64,000 bases of DNA. It comes from Diplocarpon mali (lineage: Eukaryota; Ascomycota; Leotiomycetes; Helotiales; Drepanopezizaceae). Location of the stretch: positions 4,016 to 68,015 of the forward strand of contig JAENRP010000161.1 of assembly GCA_024741835.1 (NCBI GenBank), written 5' to 3'. A model generated the notes under the pieces. It did not search any database. It saw only the letters and a list, made by a program, of their open reading frames with translations, and was not told the origin of the DNA. Below are positions 59,136-64,000 of the stretch, in pieces; the first letter of the stretch is position 1, and each line of letters begins with the position of its first letter. A program made the translations under genes and the position numbers.

Positions 59136-59848
59136 CCTTTTTTCCCCTTTTAATATTATTTATTAATTCTTAACTACAAAGCATGAGCGGAAGATGCTGT
59201 GCTTTATTTAGATATATAAGGAGAAACTAGAATAGAAACTCCTTATATATTCAATGTTAAGTCTAGTATATCTATGATCCCTAATTCTTTAGATAAAAGT
59301 CTAACTTATACCTCAGTTAATAGTTATTCCCTTTGAGTTTTAGGCGAGTACATTCTCTAAAGGTGCCTTAATAAATAGAGTCGCCTTAGATTCTGTATTA
59401 TAAGATAAGCTCTTTACGCTAAAAACAGCTATTTATTTAATTATATCAAGCGTCTTACTAGTATATGCGGCAGCTCTTGACTATAATTCTTCTTATCGAC
59501 TTTTATATAAATCTTTAAAATATATCCTTTCCCTTCTCCTTTCCCTTCTATAGTATAATTGCTTTTTTTCCCCTTTATATCCTTTATTAATCATTTTCTC
59601 TAATCATAGGTATATAGTTGAAAAATCCTAGAGTATATAAGTAGACGTTGAAAATAAATTTTTTTGTAAAAGAGGTAGTATAAAACTTTTTCGTTCCAAA
59701 GCTTTCGAAAAGTGCTAGCTCTGTTCAATTTAGGGTTCAATTATTTCATAGTCGAAAGGACTTAATCTCGGCTTTGCAGAGTCTTAAATAAAATCTGCAG
59801 GTTCGTAGGAGACACCGAGAACAGGTGTTGAGTCGTTGTCTCTCATAA
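59136..59848 (-). repeat. Dispersed AT-rich repeat, copy C (inverted, full length)
   Basis: The reverse complement matches copy A end to end: GAGAGACAACGACTCAACAC start, CATAGATATACTAGACTTAA interior, and the AAAAGGGGAAAAAAGG right end. It is uninterrupted, so with copy A it defines the element's length at about 0.71-0.72 kb. Substitutions against copies A, B and D are frequent and mostly transitions. Confidence 0.65.
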
Positions 59849-60411
59849 AAGCTGGTTGCATTCGTTGCATATAATATATCCGACTCCAACGCAAAGTGTC
59901 GGCAAACAGGTCACATGATCAGCGATCATGTGATAAGTCACATGCCAGGTAAGGCTTGACAGCTACTGTATTCACCCTACGCTCTCGAGGAGTAGCTTCG
60001 AGGGCAAGCTTTTACACGCGAATATAATCCAACGTATTCCAGAAGCTTCACCTGCGCAGACAAGATAAGTGGCCGAAGGCAGAGGAGCCACAACATATCA
60101 AATGATTAAGGCATAATTTCCTGAAAAGCATGATAATTACCTCCCCCAATTCTCGCACAATTTCTTTTTCCAAGCCAAAATGCTTAGTTATATGCAGTAT
60201 TCTAAGTGGGAGAGGTTGATCATGTTGATACATTGTGATGAATGTTGTTCGTTGCCTTGTTGCCACAGCGGGTGCGGATCTACTGAGAGCGTTTCTCAAC
60301 TATGAATGTAACATATAAGAAACCCTAAGGGAATTCTCTCACAAACAAGAGCAGCCTATCATCCACCCTTCCATCCTCTATTTTTCAGGATCTTATGAAA
60401 AGTTCTTGAGA
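59849..60411. other. Intergenic region upstream of the SDR relic
   Basis: An 83-codon minus frame (60048-60299) is not recognisable. It probably includes the former promoter of the relic. Confidence 0.4.
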
Positions 60412-61303
60412 ATGGAAACTCAGAAGTATAATAAGCTTGCGGGCAAGCACGTCCTGATCATTTGAAGAATCTCCGGTATACATCCAAATTACTCTACATC
60501 GGGTTAGTATTTCTCGCGAAGCATTTCGAGGAGATCCTTGTACCGAAACAGGCTTTGGCTTTGCTGTTGCAAAAACGTCCATTGAGTCGGGTGCCTTTGT
60601 CATTGTCTCCTATAGCAAAAATGAGAGAGTCAGCTCGTCTGTTGAAAAACTCAAGAAGTCATAACCCGACGCTGAATTTACCGGATACGCCTGTGACCTG
60701 TCAAAGCCATTAGTGGTACAGGACATGGAAGCCTTTTTCAAGCAGGTCGGAAAGCTCGACCACATTATCTTCACAGCTGGTGATAAACTGGCCTCGATAC
60801 CCATTCAATCTGTCGCTTACAAGGCGATTATGCGAGCCGGCCGGATCCGTTTCTTTGCGCCGTTACTTATAGCAAATGTTGGTTCGAAATAATTGAATCC
60901 TGGTCAAGCATCCTCGATTGTGTTGACCTGCGGGCATATGGCTGATCGTCCGCTTCCCGAATGGAGCGTTGTAGCTGGCTATTGCCCAGATTTGTACGGT
61001 ATGACCAGGAACTTGGCGATCGATCAGAAGCCTATGAGAGTTAACCTGGTAAGCCCTGCTGCTGTTGTCACGGAGCTGTGGAAAGATATGGGTCAGGACC
61101 AACAACAAGAAATGTGCAAGGGAATTACGAAAAAGTTTCCTATGGGAAATTTTGGGAGGCTTAAATTTGTTCTAAGAATTTAGAAATACAATGCTAATTA
61201 TATCACAGCTGGAGAAGTTGCAGAGGCGTACTTATGGCTCACGGAGGATAGCAACGTCACAGGTAACATTGCAGCTTGTGACTCGGGGGCAAGCCTTGTA
61301 TAG
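60412..61303 (+). pseudogene. Decayed short-chain dehydrogenase/reductase
   Basis: From ATG 60412 the SDR fold can be followed to a natural-looking C terminus. AGKHVLII is followed by TGA (60463). A probable unspliced intron (about 60475-60549) leads to GFGFAVAKTSIESGAFVIVS, the Rossmann glycine motif region. Next come FTGYACDLSK and KLDHIIFTAG (the NAG-type strand), then the YxxxK region replaced by poorly conserved residues. MRVNLVSPAAVVTELW, and finally AYLWLTEDSNVTGNIAACDS, end at TAG 61301. After the intron the whole relic lies in one frame, interrupted by TAA 60662, TAA 60890 and TAG 61181, without any frameshift. Loss of the catalytic Tyr/Lys context and four stops rule out activity. 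It resembles yeast/fungal SDRs of unknown substrate. Confidence 0.8.
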
Positions 61304-61396
61304 ACATGATATTCGAATAGCGAGGACCAAAATTCTGCATCAGTTGAAAAACCATCATACGACATACAAATTCTCCAACGGCCGCTATGGAGAAAT

Positions 61397-62647
61397 TTAC
61401 AAAGGCGATGTTTTCCAAGCAGCCCCTCCGCAGATCCGACCTCCATCTCTCCATCTGACTTGAGGTAACATTTGACTGCATACCCATCTCGCCGTTATAG
61501 TGTGCATACTTCCGTCACCAAAAGACCCATCCATGCGGTCTTCTCGCTCGCTGGATGAATGCCGGGCATCTGCAGTTCGTGGAATACTCGATGTCCCACT
61601 CGCCAAAGCTTGGAATACGACCAGTTGATCTTGAAGATACTCATCTACAACGCCTCCCTTCCTGACTTCTGCATCGAGTTCTTTTGTTACCTGTGAAGCT
61701 ATTTCCGTAGCCAGATCCTCTGCACTTTTGCCTCTTGTCTTGCCACCATACAACCAGTCTCGCCCAAAGCGTAGGCCCGTTGAAGTGTGAGCCACCAATA
61801 AAGCGTAGTTTCTGGCATTGTGTTTGCTGTCTTCCACCAGGCGGAAGTTGACTTCGGCACCAGGAAATATAAGGTCAAGCTGAAGCTCCAGTAAGCGAGT
61901 AAGAGGTCCTTGGACTTGAGTCGGGATGAGAAGGGAAACATCGATCCGTACTATGTCCCCTCGTTTTTCTGGCCACATGGGTTCTTTGAGGGATTGTCCC
62001 AGTATGAGGGGAGTAATTACAAACTTGGCTGATCCTATCTGCCGAGTCCCATGGGACCACCCGCGGTTCTCGAGTTGGCGATCCACTTTGATCCCAAACC
62101 TTTCCAAGGCTGGCAGCAAAACTTGATCCAGATATTCAAAAGATAGAGAAAAGCTAACATTCGTTCCTCCTTGAATAGTAAGAGTGATCGGAGATCCATG
62201 CTCGTCGCCAGCGAAGAGAAAAAAGGGCAAAGTAGCTTGGAACACTAAGAGGATGCTCGCTACAGAGTCCATTTGCACCCTGATATTCCGGCTCTTGATG
62301 GCCTCTGGAGGAAGCTTTGTTTTGAATCCAAATGCTTTGCTTCCAACAAAGCAGTCTGTTACCTCTGCTTCCGTAGCATCGGCGAGACACTTGATACAAG
62401 CAACATGCTGGGCCCTGAGACCTAGCAGGGAGGTAAGCTCGAGGTAGAGAGTGATTTTTGGCGGATCAATACATCACTTACCATCGCCTCTTTGGTTTGC
62501 AGCTCTATTGCCCCTTACGTTGTTGATCCTGATCGGTGTTCCTGTCAAGGCAGCCAAAGCGACAGCTATCCTCACCACCTGACCTCCTCCCTCGCCAGTC
62601 CTGCCGTCTAAAGTTAATACCTTCTTCACTGGGGTGACTTCCGACAT
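61397..62647 (-). CDS. RNA 3'-terminal phosphate cyclase
   Basis: Two exons, 62647-62482 and 62421-61397, joined across a 60-nt intron (GTAAGT...CTAG), give 396 aa. The start LDGRTGEGGGQVVRIAVALA is the classic RTC signature. Splicing restores ANQRGDGLRAQHVACIKCLA. Further family blocks are TNVSFSLSFEYLDQVLLPAL-type sequence, IVRIDVSLLIP, and MHTITARWVC near the C terminus, whose His is the likely adenylylated residue. The enzyme converts RNA 3'-phosphates to 2',3'-cyclic phosphates using ATP; the related Rcl1 group lacks the catalytic His and works in 18S rRNA processing. Because a His is present I favour a true cyclase. The last ~25 residues diverge from family expectation, so a small 3' intron is possible. 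The gene ends 93 bp from the convergent SDR relic. Confidence 0.87.
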
Positions 62648-64000
62648 CGTCAATTGCTACCGATGTAGAGATTTTGGGTGCACGATGTAAATCTCTCTAC
62701 CTATTCAGATTCGCCTTGGTACGGTTAAGTGGCCTTGCAGAATCGGCGTGTCAAGTCCAAATGGCTGGATCTGTTGATAGATCGATCAGGAGCCTAGATA
62801 AAATGTGATTACTAGAAGTATGGTTGCAAGCTCCACTGAGCCCTGGCCACTTTATATCGAAGTTTATACTCATGAGTCATCTCCCAAAGACTGGGATGGA
62901 GTCGAAAATAACATCGAACAACATAGAAGCCATCGTATTGTGGATACTGTACCCCAGATGCAGTTCAAGCTGCGAAATCCAATAGGAAAATTCGCCTATA
63001 GAATTGGGTCTTCGAAGGCAGCTGAACTTGAAATTTGTTTTAAAGGTTGCCGCGATATACTAGAAATTCAAGCCCGATGCTCGCGCATTTCCACCCCGCC
63101 TCGAAGGCTTGGCGCTCCGTCACTTTTTACATCAGCTGTCTCATCATGTCTCCGTCGCGTTAGCCGACAAACATGCAAATATCTAGTCTGGAGCCTCAGA
63201 ATTTTCTCAAGCTCCGACGCACGAAGAAATAGAGGCCCGAGATTGCCTGGAGCAGAATGCTACGGCAGCCCTTTACAGTACGAGCGGATCGAGGGTCCTC
63301 GGACATGATCTTTGAGGATGTGGGTCATCTGTCCGAATGTTTACGACGATACTTAACATGCTAGAGCTGCAACACTACGACAAGATCCCTAATCTGCCCG
63401 TTTTTCCAGAGCTCGGAATCTCTCGATCGAACGACGGCCTACCGTCTTAGCACACTTCCATTGGGGAGATATATAATCAGAATGCCTGCATCTACAGTTA
63501 ACGGGAGAATGTACGGCGCATTAAGGAGACTCCAACTTGGCTGTATTTGAGGAAGGTAAATGAGGCGTGAGAGTTGGAAAAGACCTTGTGGAGGAGTCTT
63601 CACATGTTTGCAATAAGCTGCTGCGAAAGTCCCGCAAGAAATCTTTTAATTTTGTTTGCAAGCAGCAGTGCTGTCAAACCGGAGTCAAGGTGCTGCTGAG
63701 AGCTCCTCTGCAAAGAGATTCGAGGACGCAATGCATCGCTGGAATCTACTTTTTGTTCTGTGGATAGTCCTTCTTTGAATGGCGATTCCCAGTCTCGCAC
63801 CGAAATTGAGGTCCGGCTCTATTTCAGCTTCAAAAATACATCTGGTATTGATTTTCATAGTTTCTTCTAACATCCTGCCTGCGGCAGCCCTTTTGCTCCT
63901 CGGTTTCTTTCCCTCAAAAATCCCAAGGAGCCAATCACAGGAGTACCGAACCAGCTTCTCCTGCCATCCTGTTGAGATATATTTAGAGTTGTCATGGGGA
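62648..64000. other. Right-edge region, no supported gene
   Basis: A 167-codon plus frame (62805-63308, GTG start) and shorter frames near 63567-63873 carry no recognised domain. The cyclase promoter lies at the left edge. A gene cut by the window end cannot be excluded. Confidence 0.4.

Noticed and set aside
62805..63308. 167-codon plus-strand ORF
   Set aside because: No ATG at its start and no recognisable motif; composition shifts along its length.

Overview
The window looks like nuclear DNA of a filamentous ascomycete (Pezizomycotina). Genes carry short GT-AG introns of about 45-240 nt with CTAAC/CTGAC-type branch sites. The gene set is typically fungal: a cell-wall Rho1 GEF, an SLC4 borate/bicarbonate transporter, class II myosin, Isy1 and a 2EXR protein. 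Several islands are AT-rich and stop-ridden, as expected after repeat-induced point mutation (RIP). A leotiomycete is my best guess, but that is inference.

Layout. Positions 1-29 kb are mostly conserved housekeeping genes: ROM2-type RhoGEF (-), a small three-exon stress-type protein behind a CRE palindrome (+), an alpha/beta hydrolase (-), a BOR1-like transporter (+), Tudor-SN (-), Cu/Zn superoxide dismutase (-), transaldolase (+) and Isy1 (-). One repeat island (21.7-22.7 kb) interrupts them. Positions 31-45 kb form an accessory compartment: a decayed BTB/POZ gene, a decayed Diels-Alderase-family gene, a gene for a membrane-anchored E/R-rich rod with a C-terminal CaaX box, a 2EXR gene, a nested transposon graveyard (39.8-42.3 kb) and a decayed MFS transporter. 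Positions 45.5-57.8 kb return to core genes: a Red1/ZFC3H1-like zinc-finger protein and class II myosin, divergently transcribed. Positions 58-64 kb hold a further copy of the repeat, a decayed short-chain dehydrogenase and an RNA 3'-phosphate cyclase.

The genes are independent transcription units and I see no biosynthetic cluster or operon. Gene models were assembled by hand from splice signals and family knowledge. SOD1 (154 aa), transaldolase (324 aa) and Isy1 (243 aa) come out at the lengths usual for their families, which supports those models. The main points of interest are the rod/CaaX gene, two very short LTR-like insertions with perfect 5-bp target duplications, a four-copy repeat family in which unfilled copies give the ancestral target site, and four pseudogenes with stop patterns suggestive of RIP-like or ordinary decay.
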